From Panopea generosa (lineage: Eukaryota; Mollusca; Bivalvia; Adapedonta; Hiatellidae): DNA of 64,000 bases. Positions within the stretch are counted from its first letter, which is position 1. The number at the start of each line of letters is the position of its first letter. Below, piece after piece: positions 1 through 12,489 of this stretch. The position numbers were made by a program, and so were the translations under genes. The stretch spans positions 47,184,412-47,248,411 of the forward strand of contig CM055909.1 in NCBI GenBank assembly GCA_029582155.1, in the 5' to 3' direction. The notes beneath the pieces were generated by a model that saw nothing but the letters and a program-made list of their open reading frames with translations, was not told the DNA's origin and did not search any database.

Positions 1-1190
1 TTAATTCCTGATTATTTGAAATTATGGATTTCAAGAAAGCGAAGCAAGGAGGAATTATATGTGTTGCAGACTGCATTAATAGACTCAATGACACCGAATT
101 TGCCATTTTTGTCAGTCGCACTGGATGTCATTCTTATATTCATTGATTAAGTGGAACTTTTCCTCATATACTTGACCGATTTAATAACTAAATCCCGCCC
201 ACGTGGAAGCTGGTTTTGAATAGACTCATAAAACCAGGCATACAGATTCCACCAGTGAAAGTCCGATACGTATGTATGCCGAATATTTATCTGATTGACA
301 AGGATTACACTTACTTCAGCAGTAGAAGACAGTGGTTTAATAAAAATGAAACAGTAAATATCGACCATACAAACTAAATTGGTATCGATATTTCTAGTTA
401 AATACATATTTTTGAAGCAAAACACGGTCAACGAATTGTAGAATGCAAGATAAAGCAATATTCAGAATATATATAACTAACACATCGTCGAAGTAATCAT
501 AATGATCACACTGTCAGGAAAGAACAAGTTTTTGTTTGCTAGTAGGAGTTAAACTATGACATTTTTTTAGTAACTATTTAAATACTAAATTTAGTCAAAA
601 GTGCATTATGATTTAAATTTACAAGTCGTGTATGTTTCTTATAAAGTTGTACGCCTCTTTGTGTACTCGAACTTTTTTCTGGCAGGGTTTCTTTTATTTA
701 CACTGATACATTTATGATGTTTTATCCTGTAACTTCTGTATGTATTTAACTTAGTATTGTAACATCTGTATGGTGGTCGTGTTCCTGCTTTGTTGGCTGT
801 TTTTTAATGCCAAGTCTTCTGTTTGATTTATATATAATCAATTATTTACAATTTCATCAATTTCTAAATTCATATTACAGCTGGCATATTTAATTTTAAC
901 CACCGTTCCTATTTCCTACTGGGCGTTCTAGTAAGTTGCCAACCATTATGCATTATCAATGACAGTCAGTTGGAATGAATGATTACTCCAATGAAAGCAG
1001 AAAACCATACACACCCTATGCAACAAACGAAGGGTTCATAATGATGCCAAAACTTATTTTAAAACATTTTATTTTTTGAAGAAAAAAAAATAATATCGGA
1101 ATAAACGTTGGATTCCTAGGTATTATTCGGTAAACAAACGATCGCTTTTACGTAAACCGTTCAAGAAGCTTCAAGGGTCGAATCGCGGCA
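1..1190. other. AT-rich noncoding stretch
   Basis: No recognisable gene is seen here. The longest open frame (147-458, minus, 103 codons) has a cysteine- and tyrosine-scattered composition, no domain motif and no supporting splice context, so it is probably a chance frame in AT-rich DNA. Confidence 0.5.
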
Positions 1191-1199
1191 CGTGACACC

Positions 1200-1440
1200 T
1201 GACACTGTTTTGTGTTATACTGATCATAGAGGAACACACGCCAACGATTGTTAACGTTTCTCTTGATATGAATTGTATGCGTTTTATTTCAACTCGTGTA
1301 GAAGACGCACATGCCAGGTGCGCTTTGTGTTTCCGCGCCTGTCACAAGTAGGCTAATTTGCTACGGTAGAAGGTGTAAGCCGATCATTGACTGTTTTTTG
1401 ATAGTAAATGAAAATGTTTGCATGTATGTCATTAATAGAA
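1200..1440. repeat. Copy 1 of an old local repeat
   Basis: The segment with GTGTTTCCGCGCCTGTCACA, then TTTGCTACGGTAGAA and AAAATGTTTGCATGTATGT recurs in the same order at about 2900-3020. Its front part (ATCATAGAGGAACACACG, then GAATTGTATGCGTTTTA) recurs at about 1650-1735. The copies differ at many positions, so the duplication is old. No coding potential is apparent. Confidence 0.75.
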
Positions 1441-1524
1441 AAAAACAAATGAAAGATGCATTATTTATTCTCTTAATTTAAACATGAAATTTTTTTTTTC
1501 AAAATACATCAATAATGCAGTTCA

Positions 1525-1595
1525 AATAATGAACGAATGAATTAGTGAATGAATGAATAAATGACTAAATGAATGAATGAATCAATCAATCAATT
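1525..1595. repeat. Impure (GAAT)n / (CAAT)n simple repeat
   Basis: Runs of GAATGAATGAAT with interruptions pass into CAATCAATCAATC. This is a tetranucleotide microsatellite. Similar CAATC tails end the tRNA-derived SINEs elsewhere in the window, so it may be the tail of a decayed SINE, but no tRNA-like head is visible upstream. Confidence 0.7.
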
Positions 1596-1624
1596 GGGTT
1601 TAGCGGACACAGTTTGGTACACAA

Positions 1625-1750
1625 ATTGCATTTCATAATATACGTTATACCATCATAGAGGGACACACGACAACTTTGAATACATTTTCTTTTAATGTGA
1701 ATTGTGTGCGTTTTAGTTTAGCCAACGTGGAAGATGCATATTTAAAATTA
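1625..1750. repeat. Partial copy of the 1200-1440 repeat
   Basis: ATCATAGAGGGACACACG followed by TGTGAATTGTGTGCGTTTTA and GTGGAAGATGCATAT matches the front half of the 1200-1440 repeat with scattered changes. The CGCGCCTGTCAC half is absent. Confidence 0.7.
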
Positions 1751-2089
1751 TGTATAACGTAACGTATTCATTAATCAAAAAAAAAGAGACGGAAACAGTC
1801 ACTACTATTGAATGAAATATATCATTTAGTTTAAGACATTGCGTTAAATTTAGATTTTCCTTCGTCTAATCCGATACATCAGATCACGGTGGTTTTGCAA
1901 ATTTAATTTCAACGGAGGATCACTGACACTCATCGCATAAAGCAAATTAATTATTTTCACACTCACGACGGTTTAGCAATGGATTAGATTATTTCAGAAA
2001 GATGTCTTCCATTCAAATGTAACAATACAGCACGGCTTTCATTTCCATTTCCTCATTTTACGAAAGCAATCATATGCATTGTACTATTT

Positions 2090-2431
2090 CATTTAAACGT
2101 CTTGTTACATGACACAATACTTTATTGCATTTAAACGTCTTGTTACATGACACAATACTCTACTGCATATAAACGTCTTGTTACATAACACAATACTCTA
2201 TTGCATTTAAACGTCTTGTTACATAACACAATACTCTATTGCATTTAAACGTCTTGTTACATGACACAATACTCTATTGCATTTAAACGTCTTGTTACAT
2301 GACACAATACTCTATTGCATTTAAACGTCTTGTTACATAACACAATACTCTATTGCATTTAAACGTCTTGTTACATAACACAATACTTTATTGCATTTAA
2401 ACGTCTTGTTACATAACACAATACTCTATTG
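2090..2431. repeat. 38-bp minisatellite, nine full copies
   Basis: Nine back-to-back units begin with CATTTAAACGTCTTGTTACA and end with CAATACTCTATTG. 342 bp equals 9 x 38. Units are nearly identical, differing mainly at one position (TTACATGACAC versus TTACATAACAC) and at CTTTA versus CTCTA, so expansion is recent. There is no open frame of note. Confidence 0.95.
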
Positions 2432-2889
2432 CACGCGCATCGTTTGTTAGTTTTAGATGAATTATCGCATGTTTATTTTCAAGCGGGAAAGAAGGAAACA
2501 AGTTTAGTTTAGTGAAGTTTAATTTAGATTAAACATAGTTTAGTTCAATATTTTACATGAATTGGGCGGCGAGTGACATCAGATTAGGCCCTTCCTCTGC
2601 ATTTTTTTATAAAACAAAATGAATATTATACTGGTTCATGAGCGATTTATTTTAAGAACGAGAACATTCAAGATTATTATATGAATTTAAGTGTACCACG
2701 TGCAAAGTAACTTTGCTCTTTTCATGTAAAATCATATCTGTGAATGTTCATTCCTTATATGCATACAATTAGTGCTATCGGTCTGTACCACAATGACCTT
2801 ATTTGTCTTACTATAAAGCACCTTAAACCGGTTAATAAATAAGTGTACATATATGTTTATGTTGATAAGTGGTACAGCAAACACGAGTC

Positions 2890-3420
2890 TGGCTTTTGTT
2901 GTGTTTCCGCGCCTGTCACAGTAAGGCTTATTTGCTACGGTAGAACATGTAAGCCCGCCATTGATTTTTATTCTTTATTCTATAGTAAATAAAAATGTTT
3001 GCATGTATGTTATTCATAGAATGACCCGGATGAAAGAAGTTAAAGTTTATAAATACATTTTATTGTTTATTGGAAATTATGAGAAAAGTAGGGGCCATGT
3101 ATCATTCAAAGATTTTTGTCTGTTCAGTGTATACACTGTTGACAAAATGAAAGTAGACTTCATGATGTATTCATACCTCAATTTACCAGCATTTTTTTCT
3201 CTAAAATTAAAACATGAACATGCTTTCATCATGTTAAAAATACACCAAATATTGTATGAGCATTAAAATAACGAAAATGCATTTTAAATATTAAGAACTT
3301 TAAGCTTCAAGGAACAAGAAATATATAAAACCGCCATTATGCTATCCAACCGAAGCATTTCCTTTTACCAATGGTGGTACTTTGCATAGAAACTGGAACT
3401 TAACTCCTCCTTATCTCAAC
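2890..3420. repeat. Copy 2 of the local repeat, longer form
   Basis: This segment contains the CGCGCCTGTCACA and GCTACGGTAGAA blocks of 1200-1440. It continues through AAAATGTTTGCATGTATGT and GATGAAAGAAGTTA to GAAGCATTTCCTTTTACCAA and GGTACTTTGCATAG. The second half is matched again at 5330-5590. The open frame at 2961-3266 (101 codons) lies inside this repeat and lacks any recognised domain, so I do not call it a gene. Confidence 0.7.
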
Positions 3421-3424
3421 TTAT

Positions 3425-4520
3425 CTCAATATCTCGTTAACATTATTTTATCGTATAATGTATCCGCAGATAAAACTAACGAGTCATTGGTATTTGTTCT
3501 TCAGAAAATAACGACACAATTATAAGTTTATATAGAAGGTTCAGCGAATGTAACTATCAATGAACCTCTCTGGCCCAAAAATGTCAATTATACATACAAA
3601 CAGATACCTCCAGATAAGTTACAATTACATGTTGATTCTTGACACGTTAATTGGTAACCTAAACACACATTCTGTAGGCAAAAAGCAATGATCCTGAATG
3701 TTGTGTGCATTTGTATTGACCCAATTGCAATTACCCAAAACAATGTATAGGTTGTATATGCATACTGCTGGACCGGCCGTATCCTTTGACTGGTGTGTTC
3801 ACAGGTGAACATATATTTAGAATGACACATATTTGATATATGAAAAGTATACAATACAATTTAATTAAAATGCTAAATATAATTGCCAATGCACTAGTAT
3901 GAGACATTTTTAGAATTAATATAATAATCATTGAATCCATAGTTAAATAACATCGAACGATTGTTATATGGTACACATTTGTGTAACATTAAGGAAACGT
4001 GAAAAAGAGGCAGACGTTACAAAAAAGGAAAGCAAGTCAATTCTTGATAATAATCAGCGCACTTTGGACCCAAATACTCAATCAATTCACGTTAAACTCT
4101 CATCTGGCGTGCATATCTGAAAATATCACAACAGGGTTCCCCCCGCTTTGGAAAACCGCTATTTGTAATAAGAAAATGTCGCATTCTCCCTGATTCTCGA
4201 TATCCCTTTCGATAGGATATTTATATAATATATTGGTATGGGTATGCAAGAAATAATTAAATTCAAGACAATGTTTCCTGAGGGACAAAAGTAGCAAATA
4301 AATGAGTGGACCCTTCGTGAAAACATATGTTTTGGTAAATAGATGTTTTGCACGCACGTCTGAGGCTTTATTTATCGAAGTGGTATTAACACATCTTTGA
4401 CATGCAGGACATAACCGGATTAGCAAAAAAATTGTTTTCTTTGTATGCCATATTACTCCCTTCAATATGATATTGGAATATACGTCATTCCTAATAGATA
4501 GCAGACTGACATAAATGTAC
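3425..4520. other. Noncoding stretch without recognised features
   Basis: Several frames of 60-120 codons overlap on both strands (the longest is 4100-4465 minus). None shows a domain, repeat or codon pattern that supports a protein. A unique AT-rich spacer is the best description. Confidence 0.5.
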
Positions 4521-4521
4521 A

Positions 4522-4702
4522 GACCAGACTATGGCGAGTGCGCCTAGCTACAATGCAAACCATTGACACAATATCAAGGTCTCTGCCAAACCAATAAATT
4601 TGGTGTCAACCATGACTTATAAACTATGGAATTACATGCAACACAACTGGACTGGGCGGACACATTTATATACATGAACGGATAGCTTTATATGAGTAGG
4701 AT
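4522..4702. repeat. Local duplication, copy A
   Basis: CCAGACTATGGCGAGTGCGC and the following ~175 bp (CTACAATGCAAACCAT, CACAATATCAAGG, GGTGTCAACCATGACTTAT, ATACATGAAC, GATAGCTTTAT) recur in the same order and orientation about 403 bp downstream at 4925-5102, with roughly one change in ten. Confidence 0.9.
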
Positions 4703-4924
4703 CCAGTTAGGGATTCATGACTACTCACAAGCTATATAAAGGTCAGATTTATAAAGCCGTTGGATCATATATATATATACAGTGAATTCATATATATTTA
4801 ATTTCATAAAGGCAGACATCAATGGAATTTACGATTTTTGGGATCTTTTCAGATGCTCATTCAAAATGCATGATATCTTTATATGGAGCTATTTATTTGT
4901 GAATAACCAAGACATTTTGGTAAA

Positions 4925-5102
4925 ATCCAGACTACGGCGAGTGCGCCTAGCTACAATGCAAACCATAGACACAATATCAAGGCCTCTGCCAAACCATTAT
5001 ATTTGGTGTCAACCATGACTTATATACAGAATCTATTGGATTATATGCAGCACATCTAGACTAGACGGACAATTTGCATACATGAACTGATAGCTTTATT
5101 AT
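4925..5102. repeat. Local duplication, copy B
   Basis: Second copy of the 4522-4702 segment. The open frame at 4782-5018 runs from the unique spacer into this repeat and is unlikely to be a protein. Confidence 0.9.
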
Positions 5103-5329
5103 ATTATCACAATCATTCAACAGTATAACACTTATCCACCACAAAACTTTAAAATTAACATTAAAATTAACATAGAAGCAATGTAAAGCACATTTAAACA
5201 GTTGAATAAGAAAATTATATGCGAGATATTATAGAGTAAACACCTGTTTAAGATTTGAACATTTAACTGTTAAACAAATATATTCTATAATAACTCTGAA
5301 AGCATGTATAAGTGTAAACCCAACATCAA

Positions 5330-5595
5330 TTTTGTTCTCTATTCTACAGTAAATATAAAAAGGTTTGCATGTTTGTCAATCATTGAAGGACAAAAATGAA
5401 AGAAGTGAATTTCAGTACACAATATGATAAGAAAAGTACATCAATAACACCATTAAAAAGTGAGCTTTGAAATAAGGAAAATGCATGTTTAAATCAGAAA
5501 GATCAAGGGTTCTTTATAACGGTCATTATGCCCCAACATCACGGAAGCATTTCCTGTTTCAAATGTCGGTACTATGCCAGCAAAACACGTTATGC
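5330..5595. repeat. Third, partial copy of the local repeat
   Basis: GTTTGCATGTTTGTCAATCA, ATGAAAGAAGTGAA, GGAAAATGCATG, GGTCATTATGCC, GGAAGCATTTCCTGTTTC and GGTACTATGCCAG follow the same order as in 2990-3400. Spacing is shorter, so some sequence has been lost or gained between copies. Confidence 0.65.
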
Positions 5596-5599
5596 GGTT

Positions 5600-6820
5600 A
5601 TTCTAAACATTTGAGAAGAAAAACACTGGCATACTACCTTTAAAACGACTGAAGATACGTGCCAGCTATGTAGGGACTATGCACAAGCTCGCGTGTGAGA
5701 ACAGCATAACGCATAATTTGCCGGTATTATTCAGAAACTATCAACATATTTTCATCAATGCTTGCATTACGTATGCACCTATCAATATCCATCGGATATT
5801 AAGCAGACAGGTTCAGTTACGATTTGACGTTATGGCAAACAATTACTACAGACACGGTGATTCATAGCAGACTGTAGAACAGGTCCAGCTCTGCCAGCTT
5901 GGGATCTACACAGGGAAAAGGAAATCAATTATATGATCTTCCTTTTAGTCAACCTATCTGTATAACTAACATTGATTCTTTACTAAGTGCCATCATTTCA
6001 CTTAAATGTGAAACACATCGTATTAATTCACATATTTTTACAATTTTAAAGTTTTGCATGTAACTGTCGTCACTTTAAACATGTCTGGACGTCAGTTACA
6101 TGTTATACTTAACTTTGGCTTACAACAAAAATGCAGTTGTTTCTGCTTATATGTAGTCAAACCTGTGAAAGCAGCCACCTTTATTAAGCAGCCACTTAAA
6201 TGAGACAGGCAATGTCGTAGCGATTTCGATCTCATGACGCCGTGCTGAATTGTGCAAATCGCTATAAGTTTACAACCCCATCAGGTGAAATCCTGATGTT
6301 CAATATCTTTAAAAAAAATCAAAGTTTTTAAGTAGATTTCTGAAGTAGAAAGATATTTTATTAAGATTTTCAGTAAATTGTTTCTCTGACCGTATTTAAT
6401 ATAAAAATCCTAGCGTTAATCTGACTGCTTTGAACAACTAGACCCAAGCTCGGCACAATGGTCTCTAAGGATAACACTCAGTGCTGGTTATACACAGGAC
6501 ATGTATAAGGCACGGACACGTTGCCATTATTTATATACAAACTTACTTCGAGAACGAACTAACATATTTAAAACATATGAAATAACTGCACCACCTTTAC
6601 CGTTATCAACATAAAATTACCCGTATATCATCAAATTTGATTTTGCATCTAAGCAAAATAATGACATAACATATTCAAATATTATAGCAATGAAGTGTGG
6701 AATTAGATGATATTCGAGATGTTATGATTGCACAATTCGAACGTGATATAGGATAAGAATTTGATTAGTTTTCTGATAATGCAGGTATGTCAGAACATAA
6801 AACTCCACCAGACTGTGTGA
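5600..6820. other. Noncoding stretch with a short dispersed-repeat fragment
   Basis: No gene is recognised. On the minus strand at about 6150-6225, GTGGCTGCTTAATAAAGG and CACAGGTTTGACTAC resemble the end of the dispersed repeats at 45215-45372 and 62735-62865. The open frame at 5679-5867 has no domain. Confidence 0.45.
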
Positions 6821-6827
6821 TGAACCT

Positions 6828-7039
6828 TGGCAAACGGTTACTATTTATATATTCATAAGTAAGGTAAGGTAAGTGAGCAAACAGTTACAATGTAATTATA
6901 TAAAGTAAATAGGCAAACGGTTACTATTTATATATATACATGGTAAATGGATAAACGCTTACAATTCATATATTTAAAGTAAATGGGCAAACGGTTACTA
7001 TTTATATATATATAAGGTAAATGGGCAAACGGTTTCAAT

Positions 7040-7083
<44 letters not shown>

Positions 7084-7185
7084 AATGGGCAAACGGTTAC
7101 TATTTATATATATTAGGTAAATAGGTAGAAAGTTGCTATATACATGTATAAATAAAGTAAATGGGTTGAGCGTTACTTTTTATAA
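6828..7185. repeat. Degenerate ~40-bp tandem repeat with a TA tract
   Basis: About nine units share the core GGCAAACGGTTACTATTTAT followed by a TA-rich part and AAGGTAAATG. Core starts are spaced about 35-60 bp apart because the TA run varies, with the longest (TA)n at 7042-7078. The length variation suggests slippage in the TA part of the unit. Confidence 0.85.
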
Positions 7186-7189
7186 ATAA

Positions 7190-9205
7190 GAAATATTTCC
7201 TGAAAGGGCTGACAATAATGGCTTCCTTCTTTACCATTATAACTGATAGTTTCTAACTTGATTTGAAAACAGCAAACTATTTTGTCATTCTGTTCTCAAA
7301 AACGGTCTCATTCTTAACATTCAAGTCAATTGCGACGTAAGTATGGAATATTTCAAACGTAATATTTAATATCTAAACACATGTATCTGTTTTAATCTTT
7401 ATTTTGTGAATACATACATGAACGGAGGCCGCAGATGAAAACGAAATAACACGTAGCATTCAAATCTACTTTGTGTATATCGTAACTTCCACAGCTGCTC
7501 CAATTACTAAAATGGCATTTAGATTAGAAATGGAAATGAGAAATAGTTTCCCTATTTTATTTAAATAATGAAATATGACTTTTTTATAACATCCATCTGG
7601 CATTTTCAGTTTAAATAAGATGTTCATTTCAAAGAGCCATAAAACATGAACTTTATTTCATAATGGATATTCAAAATATATAAATTCTCATATAATACGT
7701 ACTATTAGAAACTGGATTTTAATGTATTGCGATATAAAGGCATAATATAATTCGCTCTTTGTATTATATGTGTCTCAGAAAAGGGCATACGGGTGGTATA
7801 GATCTATGAGAACAGACAAAAGTATCCATTTATATTTTCTTGTCCGTATAATATTCTGTCGGAGATTACATTAAAACTAGTATCAATAATGCTGTATTGA
7901 CAGTAATAGTTCTCGTGAAATATCTGTTCATTTAAAGCGTTGTGATTGCCTTTGACAGAATATAAAGTGGTATATACTTTGAACTAATGGAGCAAGTTCT
8001 CAATAGTGCTCAACTACAGCTTAATATGTTTTGTTTTGCATAGTTCATTGCTGTCTATGAACAGATTCAACAGCCTTCGCTATATAAACGCATTATAATA
8101 GGATGAGAATGTTATTTCTTTAATACACTTTTCTATGAGACTACAAGTATGTCTATCTACTTATACGTATTTTATCAGTTAAAAAAAAGTTTATGAACAC
8201 TTCTTCTACGTAATTCTTGAATTTCTTATACAAAATTGTGCAATGTTGCTGCTTCAAGTCTGGAACTCGTTCGTACAGAGGTGATGCTGATGAAATTAGT
8301 TATGTAATGGCAATAATCAAAATAGTTATATTAGTAACGTTTTTAATGTTATAACAATTAAGTCTGACTTTGTGATGTTTAAAAATCATTACTAAATGGT
8401 TCCAAATCTTAACTTGCCACAATGGACGCCACAATATTTCGTGACAAACTGCTTTTAATTAATAATTTTGCAGTGTATATATTCCTAGACATAAAAACAT
8501 GAAAACACTTCTTTGTCAGAAATGGATACTCATAACCGTACCACACGACTGAAATATGACAGCACACTGGATCTTTTTAAACTAACATTAATCTGAAATG
8601 TATGCTACTTTCATGAACTGTTGTTACATATATCACTGTTTTATACCCCAGACATGCCATGTTTATTTCCTCGATAACGTCACCAAGAGACATATTATAC
8701 CATCCTAATACACTAATCTATCATCAGTTCGTCGGACTATCTTAAGTCTTGTCCTTTGCTGGTTTTGTGTTATTAGATTTTAAATTACCTAAATTTTATA
8801 TTGAATATTACGACACCATTTGCATATATTTTGTGTACGATATATTTATGTTGTTGAAACAAACATTGTACTACTTTACCGTATGAAATCTGAAAAAAAA
8901 ACACAGAACACAACAAAAAAAAATAGAAAATAATAATAATTATGTGACAATAGGAAAGGTGTATAATGTATACAAGTTTAAAAGCAATTCAATATAAATA
9001 TGTGGATTTTGATACTAAAATTGATTGCAAAAAGCAAGCATGCCAAATGAATCAATTGTTTTTGTTTTATTTTATATATATTTTTAACGTTTTACTAATC
9101 ATTAACTTGAGCCCATATTGATTGTTTCCAAAAATTAAGTTTAAAACAATTAAGATGGTGGCTTTATTACCCACAATATGTAGGAAATGAGGTATACTTT
9201 CATAG
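7190..9205. other. AT-rich stretch, nothing recognised
   Basis: I see no open frame over 60 codons, no SINE head and no strong inverted repeat in this 2-kb interval. Confidence 0.5.
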
Positions 9206-9206
9206 A

Positions 9207-9208
9207 AA

Positions 9209-9259
<51 letters not shown>

Positions 9260-9260
9260 A
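9207..9260. repeat. (AAAT)n microsatellite
   Basis: About 13 uninterrupted AAAT units. The 81-codon minus-strand frame covering 9067-9312 reads this as a run of FIYL repeats and is an artefact. Confidence 0.97.
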
Positions 9261-9264
9261 AACC

Positions 9265-9985
9265 TTTACTAATGAAATAAATAAACGAAAAAATAAACAA
9301 ACACAATGTCATATATAATCAAATATATAAATTTCAAAGATAAACACTATTTTGACCTTTAATAAATTTAAAAGATGCACCGTACTCGCATGTTTAGAAA
9401 CCACAACTTATAAACTGTCTGCGCATATCAGACAACATAGACAGCTTTTCAAAGATAGCAGTTAAATGCGCATCTATCAATATCAACCAACGCGTCAACT
9501 TCGTCAAAACGTCCAGACGTCCGGCAAGTTTCGGTCTATTGATGGAGAGCGTCATTACAAGAGCGAGTGTCAATATAATGATAAAAAATGACACGTTGAG
9601 TTATCTCAGTAAACAGATAAATTATCTGGGTAAACAGATACATCACCGAGTTAATGCAGCTCATTGATTATTTTCCTTATTAGCTCAATATTTATATCGT
9701 GCTTGTCTAAACCATCGGCTTATGATCCATAAATGTGAGATACGATGATAAAGTATCAATATATCGCAATTTTGTTCAATTATGTGCTGTAACAGAAATA
9801 GTGGTAATTTATCGCAGTTTTGTTCAATTATGTGCTGTAACAGGAATGGTAGTTGTATTAATAATTAAGTTTTGTTCAATTACGAACTGCAAGACTTGAT
9901 GTTTTCATTAAACTGTCGTTATAGTGGACACTTTTATATATAAATGGTGTTTTAATCATTCGTTCGATTTTGGGAATTATTTAGA
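9265..9985. other. Spacer with a short ~60-bp duplication
   Basis: Near 9755-9845, ATCGCAATTTTGTTCAATTATGTGCTGTAACAG-like sequence occurs twice about 60 bp apart. A third weak copy (TTTTGTTCAATTACGAACTG) follows at about 9870. Otherwise no features. Confidence 0.6.
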
Positions 9986-9989
9986 GCAA

Positions 9990-11470
9990 TGTTGGTTGTA
10001 TCAATTGGGCATTTATGTAGAGCAACGGTGGTTGTACCTATAGGAATAATTATGTAGATCGATGGTGGTTGTACCAATTAGAGCAAATGTAGTTGTATAA
10101 TTTGGGCAATTATGTAGAGCAACGGTGGTTGTATCTATTAGAATAATTATGTAGAGCAATGGTGGTTGTATCAATTTGACCAAATGTGGTTGTATCTTTG
10201 GGTAAATATGTAGAGCAATGGTGGTTGTTTCAATTAGAATAATTATGTAGAGCAATGGTGGTTGTACCAATTAGAGCAAATGTAGTTGTATCATTTGGGC
10301 AATTATGTAGAGTAATGGTGGTTGTATCAATAAGAACAAATGTAGTTGTAGCATTTGGGCAATAATGTAGAGAAACGCTGGTTGTATCTATTAGAATAAT
10401 TATGTAGAGCAATGGTGGTTGTATCAATTAGACCAAATGTGGTTGTATCTTTGGGTAATTATGTAGAGCAATGGTGGTTGTTTCAGTTAGAAAAATTATG
10501 TAGAGCAATGGTGGTTGTACCAATTAGAGCAAATGTAGTTGTATCATTTAAACAATTATGTAGAGTAATGATGGTTGTATCAATTAGAGCAATTATGTAG
10601 AGCAATGGTGGTTGTATCAATTAGAGCAAATGAAGTTGTATCATTGGGCAATATGTAGAGCAATTGTGGTTGTATCAATTAGAGCAATTATGTAGAGCAA
10701 TGGTGGTTGTATCAATTAGAGCAAATGAAGTTGTATCATTGGGCAATATGTTGAGCAATGGTGGTTGTATCAATTAGAGCAATTATGTAGAGCAATGGTG
10801 GTTGTATCAATTAGAGCAAATGAAGTTGTATCATTGGGCAATATGTAGAGCAATGGTGGTTGTATCAATTAGAGCAAATGAAGTTGTATCATTGGGCAAT
10901 ATGTAGAGCAATGGTGGTTGTATCAATTAGAGCAATTATGTAGAGCAATGGTGGTTTTATCAATTAGAGCAAATGAAGTTGTATCATTTGGGCAATATGT
11001 AGAGCAATGGTGGTTGTTTCAGTTAGAACTATTATGTAGAGTAATGGTGGTTGTATCAATTAGAGCAAATGAAGTTGTATCATTGGGCAATATGTAGAGC
11101 AATTGTGGTTGTATCAACTAGAGCAAATGTGGTTTTGTCATTTGGGCAATTATATAGAGCAATGGTGGTTTTATCAATTACAGCAAATGTGGTTATGTCA
11201 TTTGGGCAATTATGTAGGGCAAATGTGGTTGTAATAATATTTCATAGTACTTATGGTTGAGAATTTGTGTTAACCAATATATGGTTTATTGGACATTTTT
11301 TGTTAGAAATGGTGGTTGTATTATTTTACAGTAATAGTGGATACATTTGTACAAAAATGGAGTTTGTTTTAACCTATTGTTCTATTGGGCAAATGTGTAG
11401 AACAATGCTAGTTTTAATATTTGGGCAATTATGTAGAGCAAATGTGGTTGCAATTATACGTCATAGTAAT
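9990..11470. repeat. Minisatellite of alternating ~37- and ~34-bp modules
   Basis: Two related modules alternate: CAATGGTGGTTGTATCAATT plus AGAGCAATTATGTAGAG (about 37 bp), and CAAATGAAGTTGTATCATTG plus GGCAATATGTAGAG (about 34 bp). Between about 10610 and 11000 the copies are almost uniform. The edges are more diverged, as expected for expansion by unequal exchange in the middle. All open frames here (for example 10013-10270 minus and 11051-11260 plus) are repeat translations. Confidence 0.95.
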
Positions 11471-11945
11471 TATGGCTCAAAAACCAATATATCGTAGACT
11501 GGACAATTTTGTTAGAAATGGTGGTTGTATTATTTTATCGTAATAGTGGATGCTTTTGTATAGAAATGGTGATTATATGAATATATCGTAGTGCTGGACA
11601 AATATGTACAGTCATGTGATTGTTTTAATCAAACTATCGTATAGTGAACACGAATGTTATGTGATGGTGTTAGTATTAATCTATCGTAGGTGTGGACAAT
11701 TTTTTCGAGAAATTGAAATTTTGTCAATGTATCGTCTGGAGGGTAACTATACAAAGTAATGACGGTTGTATTAATCTGTCATAGTATTGGTAATGTGGTA
11801 TTATCAATATATCGTTATGCTGGCACGTTTTGTTATAAAAAATGGTTTTGTTATTATGTCGTAGTATTGGTCATTTATGTAAAGACATTGTGGTTGTATT
11901 CAAATAGAAATACAATATGGTTTAAAGAATACTTATTATAATTTA
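11471..11945. repeat. Decayed flank of the 9990-11470 array
   Basis: Blocks such as GAAATGGTGGTTGTATTATT and ATATCGTAGTGCTGGACAA recur irregularly. They look like an older repeat made of a related GGTGGTTGTA core plus an ATCGTAG/GGACAATTTTGTTAG block, now too diverged for a fixed period. Confidence 0.7.
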
Positions 11946-12289
11946 ATGGTGCTTTTTTCTTAATTTTCGGTTATAATGTAAAATTCTGTTATCATTTTTT
12001 ATATAATAACTTAATTAATGTATTTGCTTTCAATAACTTAGTTTCGCAATCTATCTAAACTGATGTTTTTGCTTTCAATTACTTAGTTAGGCAATTTATC
12101 TAAACTAATGTATTACTTACTTTAGCAATTAAGAGTAACAGCTTAACAATATTCAGATACAACTATCGTTAGTTGAAAAACATTAAAAGCCCACAATATA
12201 TATATATATATATGAATATGTGAATATAATAAAAACATGGACAATAAAAGGCCATCAATTAAATTTAATGATTTAACCATTTTTAATGG

Positions 12290-12487
12290 GGTTTAACACA
12301 TTTCAGGTTATATATGGCATATCCAGTTTTTATTAGTAGAGGAATATCTCAGAATGTATCCTAGCAGAATCACCATCTTTCCACAAGTAACTGGCAAACT
12401 TTCTCACATTTAGTTATTGGAGCGAACGTTGAGAGGTAATTGATTTCATACGGCGCTGTATAACACTAGGCCACAGAGGACCTAAAA
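12290..12487 (-). mobile_element. tRNA-derived SINE, family B (degraded)
   Basis: Read on the minus strand, the copy starts with a box-A-like GTGGCCTAGTGTTATACAGC and contains a tRNA-like region. It ends with GGATATGCCATATATAACCT and GAAATGTGTTAAA. The tail is shared with copies at 35605-35845 and 42820-43017. The GTTCGANTCC-type box B is eroded here, so this copy is old. Confidence 0.7.
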
Positions 12488-12489
12488 TT

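Noticed and set aside
2090-2431. Regular direct repeats resembling a CRISPR array
   Set aside because: Units are contiguous with no unique spacers, and the setting is eukaryotic; it is a minisatellite.
4522-5102. Long terminal repeats of a small retroelement (two 180-bp direct copies 403 bp apart)
   Set aside because: No TG...CA ends, primer-binding site, polypurine tract or target duplication; a simple local duplication fits better.
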